Of a DNA stretch of 64,000 bases, positions 35,296 to 43,964 are shown piece after piece. The notes beneath the pieces are model-generated. The model saw nothing but the letters and a program-made list of their open reading frames with translations, made no database searches and was not told the DNA's origin. Source of the DNA: an uncultured Paracoccaceae bacterium (lineage in GTDB: Bacteria > Pseudomonadota > Alphaproteobacteria > Rhodobacterales > Rhodobacteraceae); contig CANMKB010000003.1 of NCBI GenBank assembly GCA_947498415.1, positions 248,001 to 312,000 on the forward strand. The letters run 5' to 3'. How positions within the stretch are numbered: the stretch's first letter is position 1; each line of letters begins with the position of its first letter. The position numbers and the translations under genes were made by a program.

Positions 35296-35332
35296 GTCGC
35301 GGCGGATCTTCCGTCGCGACTTTGCGTTTCTG
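35296..35332 (+). terminator. Hairpin/terminator-like element before the SURF1 gene
   Basis: GTCGCGGCGG (35296-35305) and CCGTCGCGAC (35311-35320) pair along ten bases with one G-T pair, followed by TTTGCGTTTCT. It overlaps an in-frame ATG at 35294, which argues for a later SURF1 start. Confidence 0.5.
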
Positions 35333-35344
35333 ATAGGCCTACAC

Positions 35345-36022
35345 GTGCGGCGACTGATCCTTCCTTTGTTCTTTGGTATTGTGGGCACAGCGATCCTTGT
35401 CTCACTGGGCAGCTGGCAAGTGCGCCGACTGGACTGGAAAGAAAACATTCTTGCCGAGATCGACCGCCGCATCGCAGGCGAGGCAGTGGCGTTACCCGCC
35501 GTAGTGAATGCCCAAGAGGATCGCTATCTGCCAGTCACGGCAAAAGGTCAGATCACCACTGATGAAATTCACATTCTGGCATCCTCTAAACAAACCGGTG
35601 CGGTGTATCGGGTGATCTCTGCCTTTGAAACTGAGTCCGGGCGCCGTGTTCTGCTGGACCGCGGTTGGATCAAGACCACCGACAAAGACGCCCCGCGCAA
35701 TGCGGTTGAGACGACGGTCGAGGGCAATCTGCATTGGCCGGATGAGATCGATTCGTATACGCCTGAAAATGACTTAGACGCGAACATTTGGTTCGCGCGG
35801 GATGTGCCCACCATGGCGCAACATCTGAAAACCGAAGAAACCCTCATCATTGCGCGGAAAACCAGTGAAAACATGTCGGAGGTGACGCCGTGGCCTGTGA
35901 CCTCGACTGGTATTCCTAATGATCATCTGCAATACGCTGTCACCTGGTATGGCCTTGCCATCATATGGGTCACGATGACGCTTTATTATCTGCGCCGGAT
36001 GCGCAAACAGAAAAAGGTCTGA
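35345..36022 (+). CDS. SURF1 family cytochrome oxidase assembly protein
   Basis: A protein of about 225 residues with one membrane helix near each end (LILPLFFGIVGTAILVSLGSW and YAVTWYGLAIIWVTMTLYY). SURF1 is thought to deliver heme A to subunit I. Conserved segments are GSWQVRRLDWKE, RVLLDRGWI and the C-terminal NDHLQYAVTWYGLA. I choose the GTG at 35345 (VRRLILPLFFG) because family members start there. An ATG at 35294 would add 17 residues but lies inside a terminator-like hairpin and has no ribosome binding site. thrC starts 5 bases after the stop. Confidence 0.88.
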   Translation: MRRLILPLFFGIVGTAILVSLGSWQVRRLDWKENILAEIDRRIAGEAVALPAVVNAQEDRYLPVTAKGQITTDEIHILASSKQTGAVYRVISAFETESGRRVLLDRGWIKTTDKDAPRNAVETTVEGNLHWPDEIDSYTPENDLDANIWFARDVPTMAQHLKTEETLIIARKTSENMSEVTPWPVTSTGIPNDHLQYAVTWYGLAIIWVTMTLYYLRRMRKQKKV

Positions 36023-36027
36023 GAGCC

Positions 36028-37416
36028 GTGAAATACATCTCTACGCGTGGAAACGCACCGGAACTGACATTCGCCGAAGCCATGCTGACTGGGCTTGCGC
36101 GGGACGGGGGCCTTTATGTGCCCAAGAAAATTCCTACCATGTCCCAAGACGACATCGCAGCCTTGGCGGGCCTGCCTTACGAGGAAATCGCCTTTCGCGT
36201 GATGAAGCCTTTTACCGGTGATTGTTTCACCGACGAAGAATTCAAAGGCATCATCGAACGTGCCTATGCGGGCTTCCGCCACAAGGCCCGTGCCCCTTTG
36301 GTGCAGCTGGCACCGAACCACTATTTGCTAGAGCTGTTCCAAGGCCCAACCTTGGCATTCAAAGACTTTGCCATGCAGCTGATCGGTCAACTGTTTCAGT
36401 TCGAATTGGCCCGCCGCGAAGAACGTGTGACAATTGTCGGCGCGACATCCGGTGATACCGGCTCTGCCGCGATCGAAGCGTTCCGTGGCCTCGACAATGT
36501 GGATGTGTTCATCCTGTTCCCGGACGGCCGTGTCTCTGACATTCAGCGCAAACAGATGACCACCCCAGACGATAGCAACGTGCACGCACTTGCATTGGAA
36601 GGGGACTTTGATGATTGCCAGGCGCGCGTCAAAGACATGTTCAACGATTTTGATTTCCGCGATGGCGTAAAGCTGGCGGGTGTGAACTCGATCAACTGTG
36701 CCCGTGTTCTGGCGCAGGTGGTTTATTATTTCTCTGCGGCCACATCGCTGGGCGCACCGCACCGCAAGGTCAGCTTCACCGTGCCGACCGGCAACTTTGG
36801 CGACATCTTTGCAGGCTACATCGCCAAGCAAATGGGCCTGCCGATCGAAGACCTGGTGATTGCCACCAACCAGAACGACATTCTGCACCGCACGATGGAA
36901 ACCGGCGCTTACACGAAAGACGGTGTCACACCGTCCATCAGCCCGTCGATGGACATTCAGGTGTCTTCCAACTTTGAACGCGCATTGTTCTACGCCTATG
37001 ACCGCGACGGCGAGGCGGTTTCGCAGCTGATGGAAGAACTCAAGGATGGGTCATTCTCGATCAGCCAAGGCGCAATGGAAGCGCTACGCGAGGCCTATAA
37101 GTCTGGACGCGCCAGCGAAGAAGAAACCGCTGCAACCATCAAGTCGGAATTCGCCGACAGTGGCGAAGTGCTTTGCCCACACTCAGCGGTTGGGGTAAAG
37201 GTTGCAAAAGAAAATCTGTCTGAGACACCAATGGTGACTTTGGCCACAGCACATCCCGCGAAATTCCCGGCTGCGGTGGAAAAAGCAATGGGCAAACACC
37301 CAGCGCTTCCACCTCATATGGAAGACATGATGGATCGCGAGGAGCGCGTGTGCAAAGTGCCAAATCAGCTGGCATTGCTTCAGACGCTTATTAAAGATCG
37401 GATCGCGTCCCGTTGA
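36028..37416 (+). CDS. thrC: Threonine synthase (ThrC)
   Basis: A PLP enzyme of 462 residues that makes threonine from O-phosphohomoserine. The start is GTG (MKYISTRGNAPELTF). PLP-binding Lys lies in GPTLAFKDFAMQ. GATSGDTGSAAIEAFRG is the phosphate-binding loop, and FTVPTGNFGDIFAGYIAKQMG is also typical. It belongs to the long class with the extra N-terminal domain. It overlaps the next gene by four bases. Position between SURF1 and an M16 protease is common in this family of bacteria. Confidence 0.96.
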   Translation: MKYISTRGNAPELTFAEAMLTGLARDGGLYVPKKIPTMSQDDIAALAGLPYEEIAFRVMKPFTGDCFTDEEFKGIIERAYAGFRHKARAPLVQLAPNHYLLELFQGPTLAFKDFAMQLIGQLFQFELARREERVTIVGATSGDTGSAAIEAFRGLDNVDVFILFPDGRVSDIQRKQMTTPDDSNVHALALEGDFDDCQARVKDMFNDFDFRDGVKLAGVNSINCARVLAQVVYYFSAATSLGAPHRKVSFTVPTGNFGDIFAGYIAKQMGLPIEDLVIATNQNDILHRTMETGAYTKDGVTPSISPSMDIQVSSNFERALFYAYDRDGEAVSQLMEELKDGSFSISQGAMEALREAYKSGRASEEETAATIKSEFADSGEVLCPHSAVGVKVAKENLSETPMVTLATAHPAKFPAAVEKAMGKHPALPPHMEDMMDREERVCKVPNQLALLQTLIKDRIASR

Positions 37417-38675
37417 CGGTAAGACTACACACATTATCAAATGGTTTCCGGATTGTGACCGAGCATATGCCCGGCCTGCAATCTGCTTCGATCGGGGTTT
37501 GGGTATCAGCAGGGGGGCGGCATGAAACCGCGTCCCAGAATGGTATTGCACACTTCCTAGAGCATATGGCATTCAAGGGCACCGAGCGTCGTTCAGCCCT
37601 TGATATCGCCGAGGCGATCGAAGACGTGGGCGGCTATATCAACGCCTACACCAGCCGCGAGGTCACAGCCTATTACGCACGTGTTCTAAAGAACGATGTG
37701 CCGCTGGCGATGGATGTGATCGGGGATATTCTGTTGAACCCCGTCTTTGATCAAAAAGAGATTGAAGTCGAGCGTGGGGTGATTTTGCAAGAGATCGGCC
37801 AAGCGCTGGATACGCCTGATGATGTGATCTTTGATTGGCTTCAGGAAAAGGCCTATCAAGACCAACCCATGGGCCGCACCATTCTGGGCCCAGAAGAACG
37901 GGTACAGTCATTTGGCCGTGCGGACTTGGCTGGCTTTGTGGGCGAGCACTATCGCCCCGAGCGAATGGTTCTTGCGGCCGCAGGTGGCGTTGATCACGAT
38001 GCAATTGTGAAGCTGGCCGAAGAGATGTTTGGCGGTATGACCCCAGGCAACCCGCTTGCAGTGCAACCTGCACGTTTTGACGGTGGTGAATATCGCCGCG
38101 AGAAAACACTAGAACAGGCGCATTTTGCATTGGGTCTGGAAAGTCCTGATTACTGCAGTCCTGATATCTACACCGCGCAGATTTATTCTGTTGCTTTGGG
38201 CGGCGGTATGTCATCGCGCTTGTTCCAAGAAGTGCGTGAAAAACGTGGGCTGTGCTACACAATTTATGCGTCGGCTGGCGCCTATGCTGACAGCGGTATG
38301 ACCACGATCTATGCGGGCACGTCAGGCGATCAGATCGCCGATTTGGCAGATATCACCATTGATGAACTCAAACGAGCTGCCGAAGACATGAGTGCCAAAG
38401 AGATCGAACGCGCCCGCGTACAGATGAAGGCTGGCATGTTGATGGGTCTTGAAAGCCCGTCCAGCCGCGCCGAACGTCTGGCGCGCATGGTGTCGATCTG
38501 GGGTCGTGTGCCTGATCTGGAAGAAACCGTCGAGAAAATCGACGGGGTAAGCGACGCTGATGTACGCGCCTTTGCCGAACATATGGCCACTCAGGCCCCA
38601 GCTGCGCTGGCGCTATATGGCCCGGTTCAGGGTGCCCCCAACCTGCAAGCCCTAAAGGAGAGGCGCGCAGCTTAA
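37413..38675 (+). CDS. M16 family zinc protease (processing peptidase-like)
   Basis: A 420-residue protease related to mitochondrial processing peptidase. The inverted zinc motif HxxEH is in GIAHFLEHMAFKGTE near residue 48, with the third ligand Glu further on in EIEVERGVILQEI. GGGMSSRLFQEVREKRGLCY is the conserved glycine-rich loop of the C-terminal half. The start is TTG overlapping the thrC stop (TTGA), so translation is probably coupled. No signal peptide is seen; the substrate is unknown. Confidence 0.92.
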   Translation: MTVRLHTLSNGFRIVTEHMPGLQSASIGVWVSAGGRHETASQNGIAHFLEHMAFKGTERRSALDIAEAIEDVGGYINAYTSREVTAYYARVLKNDVPLAMDVIGDILLNPVFDQKEIEVERGVILQEIGQALDTPDDVIFDWLQEKAYQDQPMGRTILGPEERVQSFGRADLAGFVGEHYRPERMVLAAAGGVDHDAIVKLAEEMFGGMTPGNPLAVQPARFDGGEYRREKTLEQAHFALGLESPDYCSPDIYTAQIYSVALGGGMSSRLFQEVREKRGLCYTIYASAGAYADSGMTTIYAGTSGDQIADLADITIDELKRAAEDMSAKEIERARVQMKAGMLMGLESPSSRAERLARMVSIWGRVPDLEETVEKIDGVSDADVRAFAEHMATQAPAALALYGPVQGAPNLQALKERRAA

Positions 38676-39259
38676 TGCTTTTGACCCGTAAGAAAGTTCG
38701 TCTGGAAACTGATCGGCTCACCCTGCGTCCGCCCATTCATGGCGACTTTCGGGATTGGGCTTGGCTGCGCGAAAGCAGCGCAGATTTCCTAACGCCCTGG
38801 GAGCCGGCTTGGGCGACAGATCATCTGAGCCGTCGCAACTTTACAAATCGGGTCTATTGGGCGCAGCGGTCGATCAATGGTGGCACGGCTGTGCCGCTGT
38901 TTGTGGTGCGTCGCGAAGATAACGTACTGATGGGCGCGATTACATTGGATAATATCCGACGTGGCCCTGCACAGGCGGGGACTTTGGGCTATTGGATTGG
39001 CGAGCAACATACGCGCCAAGGTTACATGCGCGAGGCCATTGAGGCTGTGGTGCACTATGCGTTCCACCGCCTGGATCTCAGCCGTATCGAAGCAGCTTGT
39101 TTGCCAGAAAACACCGCAAGCCGGGGCGTTTTGGAAAAGTCGGGTTTCAAATACGAAGGTGTGGCGCAAAGCTATCTGCAGATCGAAGGGCGCTGGCGCA
39201 CCCATGTACTGTATGCTGCACTGCGCAATGACCGTCGCGGGCGAACCTCAGCAGGCTAA
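38675..39259 (+). CDS. GNAT acetyltransferase, RimJ/RimL type
   Basis: A 194-residue N-acetyltransferase. It shows LETDRLTLRPPIHGDFRDWA at the start, AGTLGYWIGEQHTRQGYMREAI as the acetyl-CoA loop, and LPENTASRGVLEKSGFKYEGVA near the end. This pattern is that of RimJ/RimL enzymes that acetylate ribosomal protein N-termini, but small molecules are possible targets. The ATG overlaps the stop of the M16 protease gene by one base, so it belongs to the same transcript. Confidence 0.88.
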   Translation: MLLTRKKVRLETDRLTLRPPIHGDFRDWAWLRESSADFLTPWEPAWATDHLSRRNFTNRVYWAQRSINGGTAVPLFVVRREDNVLMGAITLDNIRRGPAQAGTLGYWIGEQHTRQGYMREAIEAVVHYAFHRLDLSRIEAACLPENTASRGVLEKSGFKYEGVAQSYLQIEGRWRTHVLYAALRNDRRGRTSAG

Positions 39260-39280
39260 GGCAATTTTGCGCAATCTATG

Positions 39281-39303
39281 CTATCCTCCGGGCAGGAGGA
39301 TAG
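39281..39303 (+). promoter_or_regulatory. Hairpin that covers the ribosome binding site of the MBL-fold gene
   Basis: CTATCCTCC (39281-39289) pairs perfectly with GGAGGATAG (39295-39303) across a 5-base loop. The second arm contains the GGAGG ribosome binding site, seven bases before the ATG at 39307. Confidence 0.65.
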
Positions 39304-39306
39304 GGG

Positions 39307-40125
39307 ATGCGCTGGTTTCTGATCTTTATCATTTGGGCAACGGGAATAGCGGCACAAGACCGTCGCCCGAGTCATTGTATTGCAATTGCAAATGCCGTGC
39401 CCGGTGCGGAATTCATTCACAAAGCCGCCTTTGATGACCCGGTCGCCGAGAGTTCCATTCGTATTCGCTACATTGATCACGCAGCCTTTCTACTGCTGAC
39501 CGAAGGTGGTGTATCCGCCGTGACCGATTTCACCGGGTTCATTGGGGCCGCTCCGTTTCTGCCTGACATTGTCACCATGAACCACGCCCACGATACCCAT
39601 TGGACCCCATTCCCAGACCCGGCCATTCCGCATGTTCTGCCTGGTTGGGGAAATGGCACTGAAGGGGCAGATCATCACCTAGAAGTGGGTGATCTTTTGG
39701 TGCGCAATGTGCCCACCGATATTCGACGCGGGGGCGGGGTTGAGATCAAGGGTAATTCTATCTTTGTCTTTGAAACCGCAGGTCTTTGTGTTGGTCATCT
39801 AGGCCATTTGCACCACGAACCAGATGACGCGCAATACGCAGCTCTGGGGCGTTTAGATGTGGTGATGGCGGCTGTGGATGGGGGGCAAACCCTGGATTTG
39901 TTTATACTCAAGCGGGTGCTTGAACGCCTTAAGTCTTCGGTTGTGATCCCCATGCATTGGTTTGGGCGCGGCACGCTCAATCAGTTTTTGATCAATATGT
40001 CTGACAGCTATGTGGTGCAGGACACGGGCGCAAACGACGTGACCTTGTCACTGCGAACACTGCCTGACAGGCCAACGATTATTGTGCTGCAGCCAAAATT
40101 CTTGCGTCCACCGCAAAGCCCCTAG
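39307..40125 (+). CDS. Exported MBL-fold hydrolase-like protein (UlaG-like)
   Basis: A 272-residue protein with a signal peptide (FLIFIIWATGIAAQ). The core resembles the MBL superfamily branch with UlaG: RYIDHAAFLLLTEGGVSAVTDFTG, then VGHLGHLHHEP, DVVMAAVDGGQTLD and VVIPMHWFGRGT. The first metal motif reads HAHDTH (His93 to His98) where HxHxDH is usual: Asp is shifted one place and Thr97 sits at the Asp position. The metal site may be altered or use only part of the usual ligands. Substrate unknown. Translation may be controlled by a hairpin over its ribosome binding site. Confidence 0.72.
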   Translation: MRWFLIFIIWATGIAAQDRRPSHCIAIANAVPGAEFIHKAAFDDPVAESSIRIRYIDHAAFLLLTEGGVSAVTDFTGFIGAAPFLPDIVTMNHAHDTHWTPFPDPAIPHVLPGWGNGTEGADHHLEVGDLLVRNVPTDIRRGGGVEIKGNSIFVFETAGLCVGHLGHLHHEPDDAQYAALGRLDVVMAAVDGGQTLDLFILKRVLERLKSSVVIPMHWFGRGTLNQFLINMSDSYVVQDTGANDVTLSLRTLPDRPTIIVLQPKFLRPPQSP

Positions 40126-40156
40126 ACCCGCTGGTTGTGCGTGATAGGTCTAAGCG

Positions 40157-41572
40157 ATGACATTAAATGCCGTAGATTCCGACTTTATCGAAACGCTTTC
40201 TGCACAGTTGCCAGAGGGCACGCTTTCTGCGCCAGAGCCGCGCCACCTTGAAGAGCCGCGCGGCCGGTTTGCAGGGCAGGCGGGTATCATGGCGCGTCCG
40301 CGCAGTGTTGATGAGGTGTCTGCCATCATTCGAGCCTGTGCCGCGGCCAAGGTGGGTGTTGTGCCCTATGGCGGCGGCACTGGGCTTGTGGGAGGGCAGG
40401 TGATGCAAGGTGGCCCTGCGCCTGTTCTTTTGTCGCTGGAACGCATGAATACCCTGCGCGAGGTCCGTGCTGCGTCAAACGTGGTAGTGGCCGAGGCAGG
40501 GTGCATTCTTGCTGACGTTCAAGCCGCCGCCGAAGCAGTGGATCGACTATTCCCATTGTCACTTGCCGCACAAGGAACCGCGCAAATTGGCGGCAATTTG
40601 GCCACCAACGCAGGCGGGTTAAATGTGCTGCGCTACGGCAATGCCCGTGATCTGTGTCTGGGCCTCGAGGCCGTGCTGCCTAATGGTAACATCTGGCACG
40701 GTCTATCGCCTTTGCGCAAAGACAACACCGGGTATGATCTGCGCAACCTTTTGATCGGGGCAGAGGGCACGTTGGGTGTGATCACCGCTGCATCTCTTAA
40801 GCTGTTTGCGCGGCCGGTGGCCCATGAAACTGCTTTGTTACATGTGCCCGATGTCGACGCGGCAATTGCCTTGCTTGGCATGGCGCAAGATTTGGTCGGT
40901 GAAGGCGTCAGCGCGTTTGAACTGATGCACCGTCAGGGCTTTGAGTTCTTACAAGCGACCATGCCGCAGGTGCGTCTGCCGTTTAAAGACTTGCCAGAAT
41001 GGGCAGTGCTTGTGGATTTCGGTCTGTCCCGCGCACAAGAAAATCAGGGCATCCTAGAGCGGTTGCTTACCGACGCTATGGACGCCGGGATCGTGACCGA
41101 TGGTCTGGTGGCTCAATCCGAGGCGCAGAGAGCGGATTTCTGGGCTGTGCGTGAAAGCATTCCTGCGGCAAACAAATTGATTGGATCAATCAGCAGCCAC
41201 GATGTCTCTTTGCCGCGCGAAAACATCTCTGACTTTATCTTACAGGGCCGCGCGGCAGTGGCGGCGCTGGGATCATTTCGTTTGAATTGCTTTGGGCATC
41301 TGGGTGATGGCAATCTGCACTTCAATGTCTTCCCGCCCGAAGGGAAAAACAAGCAAGAATTCAAGCATTTGCAAGGTGACGTTAAACGCGCAGTTCACGA
41401 TGTTGTTGCAGATTTTGGCGGGTCCTTCAGCGCCGAACATGGTGTGGGGCGACTTAAGGTCCAAGATCTGGAACTCTACGCTGACCCCACCAAGCTTGCG
41501 ACCATGCGAGCCATCAAATCAGCGCTTGATCCGGTTGGCATTATGAACCCCGGCGCGGTACTTGAAAATTAA
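40157..41572 (+). CDS. FAD-binding oxidoreductase, D-lactate/D-2-hydroxyglutarate dehydrogenase type
   Basis: A 471-residue flavoprotein. The N-terminal FAD_binding_4 domain shows MARPRSVDEVSAIIRACAAA, VPYGGGTGLVGGQVM and the IGGNLATNAGGLNVLRYGN segment. The C-terminal FAD-oxidase domain has FGHLGDGNLHFNVFPPEG and SAEHGVGRLKVQDLELY, ending DPVGIMNPGAVL. Members oxidise D-2-hydroxyacids and pass electrons to quinone or electron transfer flavoprotein. The exact substrate cannot be read from sequence. It is followed by a hairpin shared with apt. Confidence 0.9.
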   Translation: MTLNAVDSDFIETLSAQLPEGTLSAPEPRHLEEPRGRFAGQAGIMARPRSVDEVSAIIRACAAAKVGVVPYGGGTGLVGGQVMQGGPAPVLLSLERMNTLREVRAASNVVVAEAGCILADVQAAAEAVDRLFPLSLAAQGTAQIGGNLATNAGGLNVLRYGNARDLCLGLEAVLPNGNIWHGLSPLRKDNTGYDLRNLLIGAEGTLGVITAASLKLFARPVAHETALLHVPDVDAAIALLGMAQDLVGEGVSAFELMHRQGFEFLQATMPQVRLPFKDLPEWAVLVDFGLSRAQENQGILERLLTDAMDAGIVTDGLVAQSEAQRADFWAVRESIPAANKLIGSISSHDVSLPRENISDFILQGRAAVAALGSFRLNCFGHLGDGNLHFNVFPPEGKNKQEFKHLQGDVKRAVHDVVADFGGSFSAEHGVGRLKVQDLELYADPTKLATMRAIKSALDPVGIMNPGAVLEN

Positions 41573-41573
41573 C

Positions 41574-41600
41574 AAGCCCCGCTCATGGCAGGGCTTTAAG
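41574..41600. terminator. Possible terminator between FAD oxidoreductase and apt genes
   Basis: AAGCCC (41574-41579) and GGGCTT (41591-41596) form a 6-bp stem with an 11-base loop in the 46-base convergent gap. A/T flanks are short. Confidence 0.45.
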
Positions 41601-41618
41601 GGGCTGTTTGCTTTGAAC

Positions 41619-42158
41619 TTAAAGTCCCTCAAACTCGCACAAAACATGCACGTCCATGCCCATGGCCTCTAGCCGTTCACGGCCGCCTAGCTCTGGCAAA
41701 TCAACGATAAAGGCGCAGCCGATGATGTCTCCACCCAGTCGCTCGATCAGTTTGATCCCAGCTTCGGCGGTGCCACCGGTTGCCAGCAAATCATCGACAA
41801 CCAAGACCTTTTCACCCGGCTTGATGGCGTCGTCATGAATTTCGACGATCGCCTCGCCATATTCCAGCTTATAGTCCTGTGAAATCGTGGTGCCTGGCAG
41901 CTTGCCTTTCTTGCGGATCGGCACAAAACCAACGCTCAGCTGGTGGGCAATCGCTCCGCCCATGATAAAGCCTCGCGCCTCAAGGCCCACAACTTTGTCA
42001 AACCGCACGCCAGCATAGGGGTGTAGCATTTGGTCAATCGCCATGCGAAACCCACGCGGGTCGGAAAACAGCGTGGTCACATCACGGAACATGATCCCTT
42101 CGTGCGGGAAATCAACGATGGTGCGGATATAGTCTTTGACGTCCTTGGATTTTGGCAT
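41619..42158 (-). CDS. apt: Adenine phosphoribosyltransferase (Apt)
   Basis: A 179-residue purine salvage enzyme that converts adenine and PRPP to AMP. The PRPP loop is [17 protein letters not shown]. Also seen are [26 protein letters not shown] N-terminal hood and [16 protein letters not shown]. Adenine for this enzyme is released by MTA phosphorylase, whose gene (mtnP) lies nearby on the same strand, with a LysE-type transporter between. No ribosome binding site of note. Confidence 0.95.
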   Translation of the reverse strand: MPKSKDVKDYIRTIVDFPHEGIMFRDVTTLFSDPRGFRMAIDQMLHPYAGVRFDKVVGLEARGFIMGGAIAHQLSVGFVPIRKKGKLPGTTISQDYKLEYGEAIVEIHDDAIKPGEKVLVVDDLLATGGTAEAGIKLIERLGGDIIGCAFIVDLPELGGRERLEAMGMDVHVLCEFEGL

Positions 42159-42226
42159 CTCAGTCCCCTAAATATGTCACCCACGGTTTGGCGGATAACA
42201 TAGATTTAGGCAAGAACGTTAACGGC

Positions 42227-42856
42227 TTAAGCTGCACGTTTTAAGCTTGCGGTCAGGGCTGCCATGGTGATCAACGTACCACCGCCCGCGCGGGTGAGCC
42301 ATTGCATGACGCTTGGCCGCGAAATGGTGCCACGCAGACGATCAGCCAATACCGCATACAGCAGCACGTTTAACGTCGCGAGCCCCACAAAAGTGGCAAT
42401 CATAATCAGGAACTGAGGAGCGATTGCAGTGTTTGGATTGATGAACTGAGGGACAAAGGCGATGAAAAACCCAATGCTTTTTGGGTTAAGGGCCGTCACG
42501 GTCGCAGCATGAAAGAACACCGCCCGCCCACTTTGGGCATCTGCTTTGGCAATATCGCCCAGCTTGGCCGAACCCGCGCTGCGTAACATCTTGATGCCCA
42601 GATACAGCAGATAGGCTGCACCCACCCATTTCAAAACTGAAAATGCGATGGCTGACGTCAGAACAATCGCGCCAAGCCCAAGCAAAGATGCAGACATCGC
42701 AATCAGGTCACCTACTGCAACTCCAAAGGCGGTGGACAATGCCACAGAGCGCCCTTGGGTCAGCGCATAAGACAAAACAAGCAAGATAGTAGGGCCGGGG
42801 ATCAGCAACATAGCGGTGGATGCCGCGGCAAAGGCGAGCCAAAGTTCAAAACTCAT
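42227..42856 (-). CDS. LysE/RhtB family amino acid exporter
   Basis: A 209-residue membrane protein with about six helices. The family signature lies at the N-terminus (LLIPGPTILLVLSYALTQGRSVAL, followed by GVAVGDLIAMSASLLGLGAI). A second conserved part is FFHAATVTALNPKSIGFFIAFVPQFI. Members export amino acids such as homoserine, threonine or lysine; the substrate is not predictable here. The ATG at 42856 has CGGAGAA upstream. An upstream in-frame start (42910) overlaps a terminator and is rejected. Confidence 0.87.
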   Translation of the reverse strand: MSFELWLAFAAASTAMLLIPGPTILLVLSYALTQGRSVALSTAFGVAVGDLIAMSASLLGLGAIVLTSAIAFSVLKWVGAAYLLYLGIKMLRSAGSAKLGDIAKADAQSGRAVFFHAATVTALNPKSIGFFIAFVPQFINPNTAIAPQFLIMIATFVGLATLNVLLYAVLADRLRGTISRPSVMQWLTRAGGGTLITMAALTASLKRAA

Positions 42857-42879
42857 AACGTTCTCCGAAATAATCCCAA

Positions 42880-42907
42880 GAATGAAAACAGGGCCCAAAG
42901 GCCCTGT
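42880..42907 (-). terminator. Rho-independent terminator after mtnP
   Basis: ACAGGGCC and GGCCCTGT form a perfect 8-bp stem (42888-42895, 42900-42907) with a 4-base loop. On the minus strand it is followed by TTTCATT. It separates mtnP from the LysE-type gene. Confidence 0.85.
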
Positions 42908-42945
42908 CAACGTGCGTTAAATCAACATGAATGTGCGAAAGTGCA

Positions 42946-43833
42946 CTATCCCAATACGCGGCCTGCGACGGCATCCAATTTGGCGAGTACGGCAGGGTCG
43001 CGTGCTTCGGGCGCGGTCAAAATCGCGAACTCAAGTGCTTTGTCGCAGCCATGTGGGCAATCGTCACGCTCTGCACCCAAAAGGGCGGGCAGGCGTTTGA
43101 CCATATCGCGCCCCTTGTCGGCGTTGCCCATCAGGGTTTGGATGATCTGCGTTACATCCACCTCGCCATGATCTGGGTGCCAGCTGTCATAGTCAGTGAT
43201 CATCGCAACAGAGGCATAGCAAAGCTCTGCTTCACGGGCGAGTTTGGCCTCTGGCATATTCGTCATGCCAATCACATCACAGCCCCAGCTTTCGCGGTAC
43301 ATTTTGGATTCCGCCAAGGTGGAAAACTGTGGTCCTTCCATCGCGAGATAAGTGCCACCACGGTGCGTGGTCACGCCGGCGGCTTTGGCTGCTGTTTCAC
43401 AGGCAACAGACAGGCGCGGACAGGTTGGGTGCGCAACGCTGACATGGGCCACACAGCCCGTGCCAAAGAATGACTTTTCACGTGCGAAAGTGCGGTCAAT
43501 GAACTGATCGACAATCACAAAATCGCCCGGCGCCATGTGTTCGCGGAAGGAGCCACAGGCAGACACGGAAATCACATCGGTTACACCAAGGCGTTTTAAC
43601 GCGTCGATATTGGCGCGATACGGCACTGTGGTCGGCGAATGCTTATGGCCGCGGCCATGACGCGGCAAAAACGCCATTTTCACACCATCCAAAGTCCCTG
43701 TCAGGATTTGATCAGAGGGGGCGCCCCAAGGGGTTTCAACAGTCACCCATTCTGCGCCTTCAAGGCCGTCGATGTCATAGATGCCTGACCCGCCGATCAC
43801 GGCGATCATAGTTTCTTTTTGTGCTGCGCTCAC
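42946..43833 (-). CDS. mtnP: S-methyl-5'-thioadenosine phosphorylase
   Basis: A 295-residue enzyme that splits methylthioadenosine, a by-product of polyamine synthesis, to adenine and methylthioribose 1-phosphate. It starts near MIAVIGGSGIYDIDGLEG. Phosphate and nucleoside motifs are LPRHGRGHKHSPTTVPYRAN, SVSACGSFREHM and YLAMEGPQFSTLAESKMYR, with MTNMPEAKLAREAELCYASVAMITDYD as the 5'-thio pocket. The start at 43833 is GTG; an ATG eight codons on is an alternative. The nearby apt gene suggests a shared adenine salvage role. Confidence 0.94.
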   Translation of the reverse strand: MSAAQKETMIAVIGGSGIYDIDGLEGAEWVTVETPWGAPSDQILTGTLDGVKMAFLPRHGRGHKHSPTTVPYRANIDALKRLGVTDVISVSACGSFREHMAPGDFVIVDQFIDRTFAREKSFFGTGCVAHVSVAHPTCPRLSVACETAAKAAGVTTHRGGTYLAMEGPQFSTLAESKMYRESWGCDVIGMTNMPEAKLAREAELCYASVAMITDYDSWHPDHGEVDVTQIIQTLMGNADKGRDMVKRLPALLGAERDDCPHGCDKALEFAILTAPEARDPAVLAKLDAVAGRVLG

Positions 43834-43867
43834 GAGGGCTGCTCCTGTTTAATGATTTGGCTTAGTT

Positions 43868-43880
43868 TTGGCCGGGCCAA
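43868..43880. repeat. 13-bp palindrome upstream of mtnP
   Basis: TTGGCC-G-GGCCAA lies 35 bases before the mtnP start. The loop is too short for a hairpin, so an operator is more likely than a terminator if it has a function. Confidence 0.3.
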
Positions 43881-43964
43881 CGACGATTTGCAACCGCCTC
43901 AAAGTCACTTCGCCTTCACAAAGCTTACAGCGTTTCTGTGAGTAAGAGCATGCGAAAGACTGAA

